Origin: Paraburkholderia largidicola | GTDB taxonomy: Bacteria; Pseudomonadota; Gammaproteobacteria; Burkholderiales; Burkholderiaceae | Direction: 5' to 3' | Assembly: GCF_013426895.1 (NCBI RefSeq) | Contig: NZ_AP023176.1 | Location: forward strand, 2,046,001 to 2,110,000 | Length of the DNA stretch: 64,000 bases | Shown: piece by piece, positions 46,308-54,544 of the stretch | How the letters are laid out: every line of letters starts with the position of its first letter | Position numbering within the stretch: the stretch's first letter is position 1 | Program-made: the position numbers and the translations under genes | The notes under the pieces: generated by a model | What the model saw: the letters and a program-made list of their open reading frames with translations, nothing else | Database searches by the model: none | What the model was told of the DNA's origin: nothing

Positions 46308-47384
46308 ATGAACATTCAGGAATTGGCGGCCACGCTCAAGCTTTCCGTCAGCACTGTGTCGAAGGCGTTGAACAACCGGGAAGACGTGAGCCCCGAGACT
46401 CGCAAGCGCGTACTCGAAGCGGCCGAGCGGCACGGGTTTTCTCCCGACCCCGCGGCACGCCGCTTGCGCCGGCAATCGGCCGATACGATCGCGTTCGTCG
46501 TATCGCCTCCGCAAACATCATTCGCGCACCCGTTCTTTCTGGATATGTTGATGGGTGTGAACGATGCGATGGATAACAGCGGTTTCCAGGTCATCGTCGC
46601 TTCCGCGCGAAGCGTGGAAACGGAAATCGACGTGTTCAAGCGCCTCATCGAGCGTCAACGCGTCGATGCACTTCTTTTCGGCCGCACCCGCAGGCAAGAC
46701 GAACGCATTGCCTATCTGCTCGAGCGCGACATTCCGTTCGTCGCTTTCGGCCGAAGCGAGACATCCGACGATTACCCCTATGTCGACATCGATCATCACG
46801 TCGTGGGTCGCGCCGGTTGCGCACGATTCATCGCACTGGGTCATCGGCGGATCGCGCTCGTGCATGCGCCCGAGTATCTGATGTTCAGCCACCTCGAACA
46901 CCAGGGCTACGCGGAAGCATTGCGCGCCGCGAAAATCCGCTTCGACAAGTCACTGTGTGTCGAAGCGGCAATATCCGAAGAAGGCGGAGCAGACGCCGCC
47001 CGCCGTCTGCTCGCGCTGCCGGATCCGCCTACGGCCATTGTGTGCGGGCATGATCTGATCGCGCTGGGTGTGCTGCGCGGTATCGCCGAAACTGGCCGGG
47101 TGCCCGGCCGCGACGTGGGTGTCATCGGCGGAGACAATCATCCGATTGGCCGCTATGTGCAGCCCGCGCTGACGACGTTTTCGGCCGAAACGCACCGCGC
47201 CGGCAAGCGCATGGCGGAGATGCTGCTCGCGCGGCTCGCGGGTACGCCGCCGCAGGAGCTTCAGGAAGTGTGGGCGCCGGAACTGATCATTCGTGCGTCC
47301 GACGGCCCGCATCGCGTCCCGGACGCGAGCGGCGCGGACAACAAAGCGGTCTCGCTCAAACGTTCACGCGCTGTTCAGGCGTAG
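46308..47384 (+). CDS. LacI family transcriptional regulator
   Basis: A 358-residue LacI/GalR protein. The N-terminal helix-turn-helix (NIQELAATLKLSVSTVSKAL, then NREDVSPETRKRVLEAAERH) is followed by hinge RRQSADTIAFVV and a periplasmic-binding-type effector domain. Start ATG 46308 follows GGGGAG; an upstream frame from 46116 is not used. Recognition helix residues VSTVSKAL suit the GAAA-CG-TTTC operators found in front of itself, RidA and the acyl-CoA operon. The effector is unknown. Confidence 0.92.
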   Translation: MNIQELAATLKLSVSTVSKALNNREDVSPETRKRVLEAAERHGFSPDPAARRLRRQSADTIAFVVSPPQTSFAHPFFLDMLMGVNDAMDNSGFQVIVASARSVETEIDVFKRLIERQRVDALLFGRTRRQDERIAYLLERDIPFVAFGRSETSDDYPYVDIDHHVVGRAGCARFIALGHRRIALVHAPEYLMFSHLEHQGYAEALRAAKIRFDKSLCVEAAISEEGGADAARRLLALPDPPTAIVCGHDLIALGVLRGIAETGRVPGRDVGVIGGDNHPIGRYVQPALTTFSAETHRAGKRMAEMLLARLAGTPPQELQEVWAPELIIRASDGPHRVPDASGADNKAVSLKRSRAVQA

Positions 47385-47410
47385 GCCGCGCGGGCGCCGG
47401 TCCAGGCGAA

Positions 47411-48151
47411 CTAGAAAACCAGACCGCCCGCGACATCGATGGTGGACCCCGTCACCCACGCGGCGTCATCCGATACCGCGAACGACACGGCTGCCGCGAT
47501 ATCCTTCGGCAGCCCGGCGCGGCCAAGCGGCGTCTTCGCAATGAACGGCTGAATGAGATCGCGCGGCAAGTGGCTGTTGCCCTCGGTCTCCGTGAACCCG
47601 GGCGCCACGCCGATCACGCGAATCTGCCGCGCGCCGAGTTCCATGCCGAGCGAGCGCGTCAGCACGTCGACAGCGCCCTTGGTCGCGCAATACACATGTG
47701 CCATCGGATTCGGGCTCTTCGCGACGCCGGAACTGATGTTCACCACCACGCCACCCTGAGGCAGCACGCGCGCCGCCGCTTGCGTCATCAGCAGCAGGCC
47801 GCGCACATTCACGCTGAAATGCCGGTCCATGCTTTCGGTCGTCAGCGTATCGAGCGAATCGATATCGTAGATGCCGGCGTTGTTCACGAGGATATCGAGC
47901 TTGCCGAACGCTTCCAGCGTTGCGTCGACGAGCGCCCTCGGCTCGCCCTCTTTCGCGACATCGGCGCGCACCGCAATCGCCGCGCCGCCTGCTGCAACGA
48001 TGCGCGCGACGACGGCATCCGCATGTGAAGCGTCCCGCGTGTAGTTCACCACGACCTTCGCACCGTCTGCTGCGAGCCGTTCCGCGATGCCCGCGCCGAT
48101 GCCCTTGGACGAACCCGTGACGATCGCCACCTTGCCTGCCAGTCGACTCAT
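47411..48151 (-). CDS. SDR family oxidoreductase
   Basis: A 246-residue SDR. TGSSKGIGAGIAER motif, Asn-rich beta-2 with NYTRD (NADP-type tendency), NNAGIYDID, VYCATKGA (catalytic Tyr-X3-Lys) and C-terminal VTGSTIDVAGGLVF. It is convergent with the LacI gene (26 bases) and divergent from a LysR gene (73 bases). Its regulator is probably that LysR protein. The substrate is unknown; a 2-keto-3-deoxy sugar acid dehydrogenase role cannot be excluded. Confidence 0.9.
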   Translation of the reverse strand: MSRLAGKVAIVTGSSKGIGAGIAERLAADGAKVVVNYTRDASHADAVVARIVAAGGAAIAVRADVAKEGEPRALVDATLEAFGKLDILVNNAGIYDIDSLDTLTTESMDRHFSVNVRGLLLMTQAAARVLPQGGVVVNISSGVAKSPNPMAHVYCATKGAVDVLTRSLGMELGARQIRVIGVAPGFTETEGNSHLPRDLIQPFIAKTPLGRAGLPKDIAAAVSFAVSDDAAWVTGSTIDVAGGLVF

Positions 48152-48161
48152 GCCCTGCTCC

Positions 48162-48177
48162 TTGATTGTGAAGTCAA
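48162..48177. promoter_or_regulatory. Candidate LysR binding site
   Basis: TTGATTGTGAAGTCAA has inverted arms TTGA-N8-TCAA and fits the T-N11-A pattern of LysR sites. It lies in the 73-base gap between the SDR and the LysR gene. Confidence 0.5.
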
Positions 48178-48224
48178 ACTGTATGCTAGGCTGCCCGAGT
48201 CACCCGATAAAGGCGCAAAGCAGG

Positions 48225-49145
48225 ATGAACCATGAAGACGCGCTTCACAATCCCGCGAATTTGCCGGAACTGCTTCCTGGCATAGCGGCCTTCGCGCGGG
48301 TCGCCCATCACCGCAGTTTCACGAAGGCGGCGCACGAATTGGGCGTATCGACGTCGGCGCTCTCGCAGACGCTGCGCACGCTCGAAGCGCGCCTCGGCGT
48401 GCGGCTGCTCGAACGCTCGACACGCAAGGTCGGCCTGACCGAACTTGGCCAGCGCTTCCTGCAAAGCGCGCAGCCTGCGCTCGCGGCGCTGCGCGGCGCA
48501 GTCAACGAAGTGCACGACATGCGCGACAAACCCGCCGGGCTATTGCGCCTGAACGTGTCGCGCATCGCCGCCGAGATACTCGTGATGCCGCATCTCACGC
48601 CGTTTCTCGAAGCCTATCCGGACATCACAGTCGAGCTGCATTGCGACAATGCACTGATCGATATCGTCAGCGGAGGGTTCGACGCCGGTATCCGGCTTTC
48701 GGAAAACCTGTCGCAGGATGTCGTGGCCGTGCCGCTCGGCAGCACGCAGCGCCTCGCGACCGTGGCCGCGCCGCACTATTTGAGCGGACGAACCTTGCCG
48801 CGTGAACCGCGCGATCTCGCCGCGCATCGCTGCCTCAACGTGCGCCTGCAAAACGGCCTCTTCCGCTGGGCCTATCAGGCCGACGAGCGCGAGTTCAGCG
48901 TCGATACGCCAGGGCCGTTTCTGACCAACGACGGCGATCTGCTGCTCTCCGCGATTCGCAGCGGCGCGGGCATCGGTTGCACGCTGGAAGCCGTGATCGC
49001 CGACGACATCCGCGCCGGCCGCCTGATTCCGCTGCTCGAACCGTGGTGGCCGAGTTTTCCGGGCTTCCACCTCTACTATTCGAGCCGCGTGCATGTACCG
49101 CGCAAGCTACGTGCGTTCATCGACTTCATGCAGACGCGGTCGTGA
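48225..49145 (+). CDS. LysR family transcriptional regulator
   Basis: A 306-residue LTTR. The winged helix (about residues 10-70) contains RSFTKAAHELGVSTSALSQT and LLERSTRKVGLTELGQRFLQ. The effector domain begins GLLRLNVSRIAAEILVMPHL and has GGFDAGIRLSENL and DGDLLLSAIRSGAGIGC, typical of the CrgA/DsdC-like subclass. Start ATG 48225 with AAAGCAGG just upstream; the frame starting at 48087 overlaps the SDR and is not used. It is divergent from the SDR. Confidence 0.9.
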   Translation: MNHEDALHNPANLPELLPGIAAFARVAHHRSFTKAAHELGVSTSALSQTLRTLEARLGVRLLERSTRKVGLTELGQRFLQSAQPALAALRGAVNEVHDMRDKPAGLLRLNVSRIAAEILVMPHLTPFLEAYPDITVELHCDNALIDIVSGGFDAGIRLSENLSQDVVAVPLGSTQRLATVAAPHYLSGRTLPREPRDLAAHRCLNVRLQNGLFRWAYQADEREFSVDTPGPFLTNDGDLLLSAIRSGAGIGCTLEAVIADDIRAGRLIPLLEPWWPSFPGFHLYYSSRVHVPRKLRAFIDFMQTRS

Positions 49146-49191
49146 TTTGCGCCGCGATTGCACACGAACATGAAGCCTTCGAAAAAAGTGC

Positions 49192-49220
49192 TTGACTCTC
49201 TATCTAGCAGTAGATAAAGT
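49192..49220 (+). promoter_or_regulatory. TetR gene promoter with operator overlapping the spacer
   Basis: TTGACT at 49192-49197 is a good -35, and TAAAGT at 49215-49220 gives a 17-base spacer. The palindrome TATCTA-GCAG-TAGATA (49201-49216) lies in the spacer, an arrangement for autorepression. It is the first of three near-identical copies. Confidence 0.65.
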
Positions 49221-49227
49221 TCAACCC

Positions 49228-49794
49228 ATGGAACCGACCACTACAGTCCGCGATCAGATTCTGGAGCACGCCATCACGCTGATGATGCTGCGCGGCTACA
49301 ACGGCTTTAGCTATCGCGATCTGTCGGAGCTGGTCGGGGTGAAGACTTCGAGCATCCACTATTACTTCCCGTCGAAAGACGACCTGGTGCTCGAAGCCGT
49401 CAGCCAGTACAGCAACGAGATTCTCGGCGCGCTCGGCTCCATCGATACTTCTCTTCCGGCGGATCAGAAGCTCGGCAAGTACACGAAGCTGTTTGGCAGA
49501 ACCCTTGGCGAAGGCGACCAGATCTGCCTATGCGGCATGCTCGCCGCGGATATCGAGGCATTGCCCGATAACGTGCGCACAGCCGTGCAGGCATTCTTCA
49601 AGGCCAACGAAAGCTGGCTCGCGAAGGTGCTGGCGCAAGGCGTCAAGGAGCGCACGTTGCACGTCAACGGCAAGCCTGAAAATGCGGCGCGAGCACTGTA
49701 CGCCGCTTATCAGGGCAGCGTGCTGGCAAGCCGGCTGTTCAGGACGAAGGCTCGGCTCGAAGACGTCGAGGCTTCATGGAAGGTTTCGAAGTAG
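49228..49794 (+). CDS. TetR/AcrR family transcriptional regulator
   Basis: A 188-residue TetR protein. The helix-turn-helix is at residues 8-52 (DLSELVGVKTSSIHYYFPSK). The effector domain contains Cys100 and Cys102 in ICLCGMLAADIEALP, a pair seen in other regulators of this branch and possibly redox-active. Start ATG 49228; an ATG at 49192 would place the start on the -35 element and is rejected. Three operator copies flank it (49201, 49845, 49913). A terminator follows (49804). Neighbours ohr and an exported hydrolase are the likely targets. Confidence 0.92.
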   Translation: MEPTTTVRDQILEHAITLMMLRGYNGFSYRDLSELVGVKTSSIHYYFPSKDDLVLEAVSQYSNEILGALGSIDTSLPADQKLGKYTKLFGRTLGEGDQICLCGMLAADIEALPDNVRTAVQAFFKANESWLAKVLAQGVKERTLHVNGKPENAARALYAAYQGSVLASRLFRTKARLEDVEASWKVSK

Positions 49795-49803
49795 CGGTAT
49801 TCG

Positions 49804-49832
49804 AGGCGGTTGCGGTCGACCGCCTTTTGTTT
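49804..49832 (+). terminator. Rho-independent terminator after TetR gene
   Basis: Stem AGGCGGT / ACCGCCT with an 8-base loop followed by TTTTGTTT, starting 10 bases after the TetR stop. It separates the regulator from ohr. Confidence 0.7.
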
Positions 49833-49844
49833 GATCCCGTTGTC

Positions 49845-49860
49845 TATCTTCTAGTAGATA
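49845..49860. promoter_or_regulatory. TetR operator copy 2
   Basis: TATCTTCTAGTAGATA, one mismatch from a perfect palindrome (TATCTA arm). It lies 140 bases ahead of ohr. Confidence 0.75.
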
Positions 49861-49911
49861 AATAACGGATACAAAGAGATGTTGTTGATGTACAGAGGTT
49901 TGCCATGTTGT

Positions 49912-49929
49912 CTATCTAGTAGTAGATAG
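49912..49929. promoter_or_regulatory. TetR operator copy 3
   Basis: CTATCTA-GTAG-TAGATAG, perfect 7-base arms. It is 56 bases ahead of the ohr start and 68 bases after copy 2, about 6.5 helical turns. Confidence 0.8.
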
Positions 49930-49984
49930 CAAATCGATTCAATCTTGCAGGTTCACTCAACTATTGCCAGTCAGGAGTTACATC

Positions 49985-50410
49985 ATGTCGATCGAAAAAG
50001 TTCTGTACCGCGCCCACGCTCATGCAACGGGAGGCCGCGACGGCCGCGCCGTCGTCCCCGAAGGCAAACTCGATTTCAAGCTGGTCACGCCGCGTGAACT
50101 CGGCGGCGCGGGCGGCGAAGGCGCGAATCCGGAACAGCTGTTCGCGGCCGGCTATAGCGCATGTTTCCTCGGCGCGATGAAGTTCGTCGCGGCGCGCGAC
50201 AAGACCGCGATCCCCGCGGACGTATCGATCGACGGCAGCGTCGGCATCGGCGCGATTCCGAATGGCTTCGGCATCGAAGTGGAACTGAAGATTTCGCTGC
50301 CCGGCATGCCCCGCGACGCCGCTCAGGCGCTGATCGACAAGGCCCACATCGTATGCCCGTACTCGAATGCAACGCGCGGCAACATCGACGTCACGTTGAC
50401 GCTGGTTTGA
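49985..50410 (+). CDS. ohr: Organic hydroperoxide resistance protein (Ohr)
   Basis: A 141-residue OsmC/Ohr peroxidase that reduces organic hydroperoxides. The catalytic cysteines are Cys60 ([12 protein letters not shown]) and Cys124 ([13 protein letters not shown]), with Arg18 and Glu50 of the active site present. Start ATG 49985 with AGGAG upstream. Ohr is normally controlled by the MarR-type OhrR; here the flanking TetR protein and its two operators in the promoter take that place. It precedes an exported hydrolase by 40 bases. Confidence 0.95.
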   Translation: MSIEKVLYRAHAHATGGRDGRAVVPEGKLDFKLVTPRELGGAGGEGANPEQLFAAGYSACFLGAMKFVAARDKTAIPADVSIDGSVGIGAIPNGFGIEVELKISLPGMPRDAAQALIDKAHIVCPYSNATRGNIDVTLTLV

Positions 50411-50450
50411 TCGACTTCGCCTGATAAACAGAACACTGGAGCGTAAAAAA

Positions 50451-51479
50451 ATGAAAGCCCTGAAGCCACTCGTCCTTGCCGCCGTTCTCGCAGCAAACGC
50501 CGCAATTGCCGTCGCCGCGACACCCGTCACGCAACCGACGCCCGATCGCGTCACCACGGGATTCCTCAAGCAGCTCAACAGCGGCACGGGTCCTGCCCTC
50601 AACACGCTGCCGCCCGCAAAGGCGCGTCAGGTGCTGGTCGATGCGCAGAACAGCGTGAAGGTCGACCTGTCGGGCATCGACGTGTCGAACCGCACCATCG
50701 AAGAGGACGGGATCAGCGTGCCGATTACGATCGTGCGCCCGCAAGGCGCGACGGGCACGCTGCCGGTGTTCATGTTCTTCCATGGCGGCGGCTGGATCCT
50801 TGGTGATTTCCCGACCCACGAACGACTCGTGCGTGACCTCGTCGTGCAATCCGGCGCAGTGGCCGTGTTCGTGAATTACACGCCGTCGCCCGAGGCTCGT
50901 TACCCCGTCGCGATCAATCAGGCGTATGCCGCGACGAAGTGGGTCTCCGAGCACGGCAACGACATCGGCGTGGACGGCAGCCGCCTCGCCGTGGTGGGCA
51001 ACAGCGTGGGCGGTAACATGGCCGCCGTCGTCAGCCTGATGGCGAAGGACAAGCATGGTCCGCAAATCCGCTTCCAGGGCTTGATGTGGCCCGTCACCGA
51101 TGCCAACTTCAACGATGGCTCGTACCTCGCGTATCGCGACAAGCACTTCCTGACCCGCGCGATGATGCAGTGGTTCTGGGACGCGTACACGAAGGACCCG
51201 GCACAGCGCGCGCAGATTTACGCATCGCCGTTGCGTGCGTCTGAGGAAGAGTTGAAGGGTCTGCCGCCTGCGCTGATTCAGGTCGCGCAATTCGACGTGC
51301 TGCGTGACGAAGGCGAAGCCTATGGACGCAAGCTCGATGCAGCGGGCAACGAAGTCACGACGACACGCTACAACGGCACGATCCACGATTTCGGTCTGCT
51401 CAACGCACTCGCTGCCGATGCGCCGACACAGGCCGCAACGAAGCAACTCGCGAATGAGATCAAGACGCGCCTGAAGTAA
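50451..51479 (+). CDS. Exported alpha/beta hydrolase (HSL-like esterase/lipase)
   Basis: A 342-residue hydrolase with a Sec signal peptide (LVLAAVLAANAAIAVA, cleavage after AVA near residue 23). HGGGW (111-115) forms the oxyanion hole of the hormone-sensitive lipase family. The nucleophile is Ser185 in GNSVGG, a variant of GDSAGG. The acid is in DVLRDEG and the base in IHDF near the C-terminus. It is 40 bases after ohr and probably in the same TetR-controlled unit. A lipid- or peroxide-derived ester may be its substrate. Confidence 0.9.
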   Translation: MKALKPLVLAAVLAANAAIAVAATPVTQPTPDRVTTGFLKQLNSGTGPALNTLPPAKARQVLVDAQNSVKVDLSGIDVSNRTIEEDGISVPITIVRPQGATGTLPVFMFFHGGGWILGDFPTHERLVRDLVVQSGAVAVFVNYTPSPEARYPVAINQAYAATKWVSEHGNDIGVDGSRLAVVGNSVGGNMAAVVSLMAKDKHGPQIRFQGLMWPVTDANFNDGSYLAYRDKHFLTRAMMQWFWDAYTKDPAQRAQIYASPLRASEEELKGLPPALIQVAQFDVLRDEGEAYGRKLDAAGNEVTTTRYNGTIHDFGLLNALAADAPTQAATKQLANEIKTRLK

Positions 51480-51494
51480 TCGCGGTTTGTTTCA

Positions 51495-51527
51495 ACGGCA
51501 TGATGGGCTTGCGCGCCATCATGCCGT
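51495..51527. terminator. Bidirectional hairpin between hydrolase and HAD genes
   Basis: Arms ACGGCATGATGG and CCATCATGCCGT (12 base pairs) around a 9-base loop, followed on the plus strand by GTTTCG. It lies between the converging esterase and HAD dehalogenase genes. Confidence 0.65.
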
Positions 51528-51534
51528 GTTTCGT

Positions 51535-52257
51535 TCACCCGCCAAGCTGTTTCGCCAGATTCACGAGGTCGTTGGCGACCCAATCCCAATTCCCTTGCGC
51601 CTGTAGATCGGTTGTTTGCGACGCGCCGTGTTCATGGGGACGTGCGATGAACGCGGTTCTCAACCCGCATTTCTGTGCCGCCGCAAGATCGCTATTGTGC
51701 GCGGCGACCATGCATACCTCTTCAGGCGATAACGCCAGAATCTCCGCCGTGCGCAAATACGCTTCGGGCGATGGCTTATACGCTTGCGCCACTTCCGCGC
51801 CGAGAATCGCGTCCCATGGCAGGCCGCCGTGTTTTGCCATATCGACCATCAGCCTGACATTGCCGTTCGACAACGGCGCAATGATGTATCGCGACTTGAG
51901 CCGCGTGAGTCCTTCTACGGTATCCGGCCATGGATCGAGCCGATGCCACGCCAGATTGAGATCGTCGAGTTCCGTAGTCTCGACCTGTCCGGCGTCGATG
52001 CCGAATTCGCGCAACACGGCTTCGAGGTTCTCACGGTGCAATACATCGAGCTTCGTGAACGCACGCTCGCCGCTGCGGACCCGTTGCATCGCGGGCTGAT
52101 AGTGCGCGCGCCACGCATCTGCGAATGCTTCAGCTTCCTGCGCGCTTCGTCCATGCCTCTGCAGAAATGCGGCCGCTTCACGCGCAACGCCGCCTCGCCA
52201 ATCGACTAGCGTGCCGAATACATCGAATACGCAGGCCTTTACGTCCGCTGTAGTCAT
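51535..52257 (-). CDS. Haloacid dehalogenase-like hydrolase, type II
   Basis: A 240-residue HAD protein. Nucleophile Asp12 in FDVFGTLVDW, motif II in PLSNGNVRLMV, motif III Lys in AYKPSPEAYL, and motif IV VAAHNSDLAAAQKCG. The cap insertion between motifs I and II has the L-2-haloacid dehalogenase layout (RAHYQPAMQRV). Dehalogenation of 2-haloacids or another phosphate-like substrate is possible. It is leftward, 31 bases after the L-fuconate dehydratase stop, and may be the last gene of that unit. Confidence 0.88.
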   Translation of the reverse strand: MTTADVKACVFDVFGTLVDWRGGVAREAAAFLQRHGRSAQEAEAFADAWRAHYQPAMQRVRSGERAFTKLDVLHRENLEAVLREFGIDAGQVETTELDDLNLAWHRLDPWPDTVEGLTRLKSRYIIAPLSNGNVRLMVDMAKHGGLPWDAILGAEVAQAYKPSPEAYLRTAEILALSPEEVCMVAAHNSDLAAAQKCGLRTAFIARPHEHGASQTTDLQAQGNWDWVANDLVNLAKQLGG

Positions 52258-52288
52258 GTGGCAATCCAGTTTTAGTTACTCGACGGCC

Positions 52289-53587
52289 TCAAGGCTGCCA
52301 TGCCTCGCCATCGGGGAATACATAGGTGTCGAGTGACGGTGCCTTCATCTCGATGCTGTATCCCGGCTTTTGCGGCGGCATATAGTGGCCATTGCGAATG
52401 ACGACGGGATCGACGAAATGCTCATGCAGATGATCGACATATTCGAGCACACGGTTTTCCAGCGACGCCGACACGCAGATATAGTCGAATAGCGAAATGT
52501 GCTGCACGTACTCGCACAATCCGACACCACCCGCATGCGGGCACACAGGCACGCCGAACTTCGCCGCCATCAGCAGCACGACGAGTACTTCATTCAGTCC
52601 GCCCAGACGACAACTATCGACCTGACAGAAATCGATCGCCTCAGCCTGCAATAACTGCTTGAACATCACACGGTTCTGGCAGTGCTCGCCCGTGGCGACA
52701 CCGATCGTTCCCAACCGCCGACGAATGGCTGCGTGACCGAGCACATCGTCGGGACTCGTCGGTTCTTCGATCCACCATGGGTCGAACTCTGCAAGACGCC
52801 GCATGTTCGCGACGGCTTCATCGACGTCCCACACCTGATTCGCATCCATCATCAGCTTCAGGTTCTCGCCGATCTCTTCGCGCAGGATGCGCGCGCGCCG
52901 CACATCTTCTTCGAGATTGCCGCCGACCTTCTGCTTGAAATGCGTCCATCCCTGCGCCACACCTTCACGTGCGAGCCTGCGGATCTTGTCGTCGTCATAG
53001 CCCAGCCAGCCCGCTGATGTCGTATAAGCCGGATAGCCTTGCGCAAGCATTTCCTTTTCGCGTTCGCCTTTCGTCTTCGCGTGGCGATTCAATAGCGCCA
53101 GCGCTTCGTAAGGTGTGATCGCATCCGTCACGTAACGAAAGTCCAGACAGCGCATGAGTTCTTCCGGGCTCATGTCGACAAGCAGTTTCCACACAGGCTT
53201 GCCAACCGATTTCGCCCACAGGTCCCATACGGCATTCACGACAGCGGCTGTCGCCAGATGAATGGCGCCCTTGTCGGGACCGATCCAGCGCAACTGACTA
53301 TCCGAGGTAAAGGCGCGCCAGAATGCGCCCATATTCGCGGCGATATCTTCGAGCTTCTTGCCGACGATCAGCGGCGTCAACGCATTCACCGCTGTCACGC
53401 AGATTTCATTGCCGCGCCCGATCGTAAACGTCAGCCCGTGGCCGGTGAGTGGTTGCGGCGAATCGGTTTCGAGCGTGACGTACGTGGCGGAATAGTCCGG
53501 CGCGGCATTCATTGCGTCGGAGCCATCGAGAGAACGGGAAGTGGGGAAACGAATGTCGCGAACGGACAGCCTCGTGATCGTGGTCAT
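52289..53587 (-). CDS. fucD: L-fuconate dehydratase (enolase superfamily)
   Basis: A 432-residue mandelate-racemase-type enolase superfamily enzyme. TSAGWLGYDDDKIRRLA, KQKVGGNLEEDVRRAR (catalytic Lys), LMMDANQVWDVDEAV (metal Asp), WIEEPTSPDDVLGHA (metal Glu), ATGEHCQNRVMFKQL (Glu) and CPHAGGVGLCEYVQH (catalytic His) follow the L-fuconate dehydratase pattern. It removes water from L-fuconate to give 2-keto-3-deoxy-L-fuconate. It is divergent from the GntR/ABC operon. The rest of the fucose path is not in this window. Confidence 0.9.
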   Translation of the reverse strand: MTTITRLSVRDIRFPTSRSLDGSDAMNAAPDYSATYVTLETDSPQPLTGHGLTFTIGRGNEICVTAVNALTPLIVGKKLEDIAANMGAFWRAFTSDSQLRWIGPDKGAIHLATAAVVNAVWDLWAKSVGKPVWKLLVDMSPEELMRCLDFRYVTDAITPYEALALLNRHAKTKGEREKEMLAQGYPAYTTSAGWLGYDDDKIRRLAREGVAQGWTHFKQKVGGNLEEDVRRARILREEIGENLKLMMDANQVWDVDEAVANMRRLAEFDPWWIEEPTSPDDVLGHAAIRRRLGTIGVATGEHCQNRVMFKQLLQAEAIDFCQVDSCRLGGLNEVLVVLLMAAKFGVPVCPHAGGVGLCEYVQHISLFDYICVSASLENRVLEYVDHLHEHFVDPVVIRNGHYMPPQKPGYSIEMKAPSLDTYVFPDGEAWQP

Positions 53588-53710
53588 CTGAGCACCCTCC
53601 AGGGATGGCTACCGGCATTGACCTGCTAGCGAAGACGAACCGCATGATGCGTGCATTGCCGGTATAGATCCGGGTACACCCTGATAAGACCTACCAGGCG
53701 TTTGCACGCG

Positions 53711-53744
53711 TTGACAACGCTCAATCCACTTCCTAGCATGCTAG
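53711..53744 (+). promoter_or_regulatory. Promoter of the GntR/ABC operon with overlapping palindrome
   Basis: A -35 TTGACA at 53711-53716 and a -10 TAGCAT at 53734-53739 with a 17-base spacer. The perfect palindrome CTAGCATGCTAG (53733-53744) covers the -10, a good candidate operator of the GntR protein for autorepression and for control of the divergent fucD. Confidence 0.75.
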
Positions 53745-53770
53745 CATGTCTTCTGGAAATCAAGCGTGCC

Positions 53771-54499
53771 GTGAGCTCTTCGTCAGATGTAGCGAATGCC
53801 GCCAGTAATCCGTATGTCGCACTGCAAAAGGTCAAAGGCGGCGAGCGAGGCAGCCTGACCGACGCGGTGGAACTGGCGCTGAGAGAAGCGATCGTGACAT
53901 TGGTGCTGGAACCCGGAATGATGATCGACAAGCTCGCCGTGTGCGAGCGCATGGGCGTATCGCGCTTTCCGGTTTCCGCCGCATTGGCGAGGCTCGAACA
54001 TGCGGGCCTCGTCGAAGTTCTGCCGCAGCGCGGCACGCGCGTCAAACCCATCGCGCTTCACGACATACACCAGCATCTGTTCATACGCAGCGCGCTAGAG
54101 GTCGAAACGGTGCGCGCCGTCGCGCTGATGCGGAACGCCGCGACAATCGACGCGCTCGCCGTCAATCTCGATCAGCAGCGCGACGTCGCCGGCAACGGAG
54201 AGCGTTTGACGTTTCATGTACTCGATCTGGCTTTTCACGAAATCATGCTCGACGCGGTGAATTTGCCGCGCGTAAAGGAAATCGTCGCTGTATCGCGCAA
54301 TGCACTGGATCGCGCAAGACAATTGTTAGCAAGTCCGGAGCGCCTCGCGCATACGCTCGATGAGCATGAGCGCATCTTCGCGGCGATCCGCGCCGGAAAC
54401 GCCGATACGGCTGCAAAAGCCATGCACGATCATCTCGACGAGGTGGTCGCCGAATTGCACCGGTCCGCGCAAGAAAGACCCGATCTTTTCGCACCTTAA
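53771..54499 (+). CDS. GntR family transcriptional regulator (FCD subfamily)
   Basis: A 242-residue FCD-type GntR protein. The winged helix (about residues 30-85) contains LTDAVELALREAIVTLVLEP, MGVSRFPVSAALARLE and LVEVLPQRGTRVKP. The helical effector domain begins HQHLFIRSALEVETVRAV. The start is placed at GTG 53771: the ATG at 53738 sits inside the -10 of the promoter at 53711 and has no ribosome site. GGAAATC precedes the GTG. It is followed 45 bases later by the sugar ABC transporter genes and probably leads that operon. Confidence 0.9.
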   Translation: MSSSSDVANAASNPYVALQKVKGGERGSLTDAVELALREAIVTLVLEPGMMIDKLAVCERMGVSRFPVSAALARLEHAGLVEVLPQRGTRVKPIALHDIHQHLFIRSALEVETVRAVALMRNAATIDALAVNLDQQRDVAGNGERLTFHVLDLAFHEIMLDAVNLPRVKEIVAVSRNALDRARQLLASPERLAHTLDEHERIFAAIRAGNADTAAKAMHDHLDEVVAELHRSAQERPDLFAP

Positions 54500-54544
54500 G
54501 GACAAGGCCATGTCTCTGGCTTCTCTTTGCACGACTGCCGCGCC

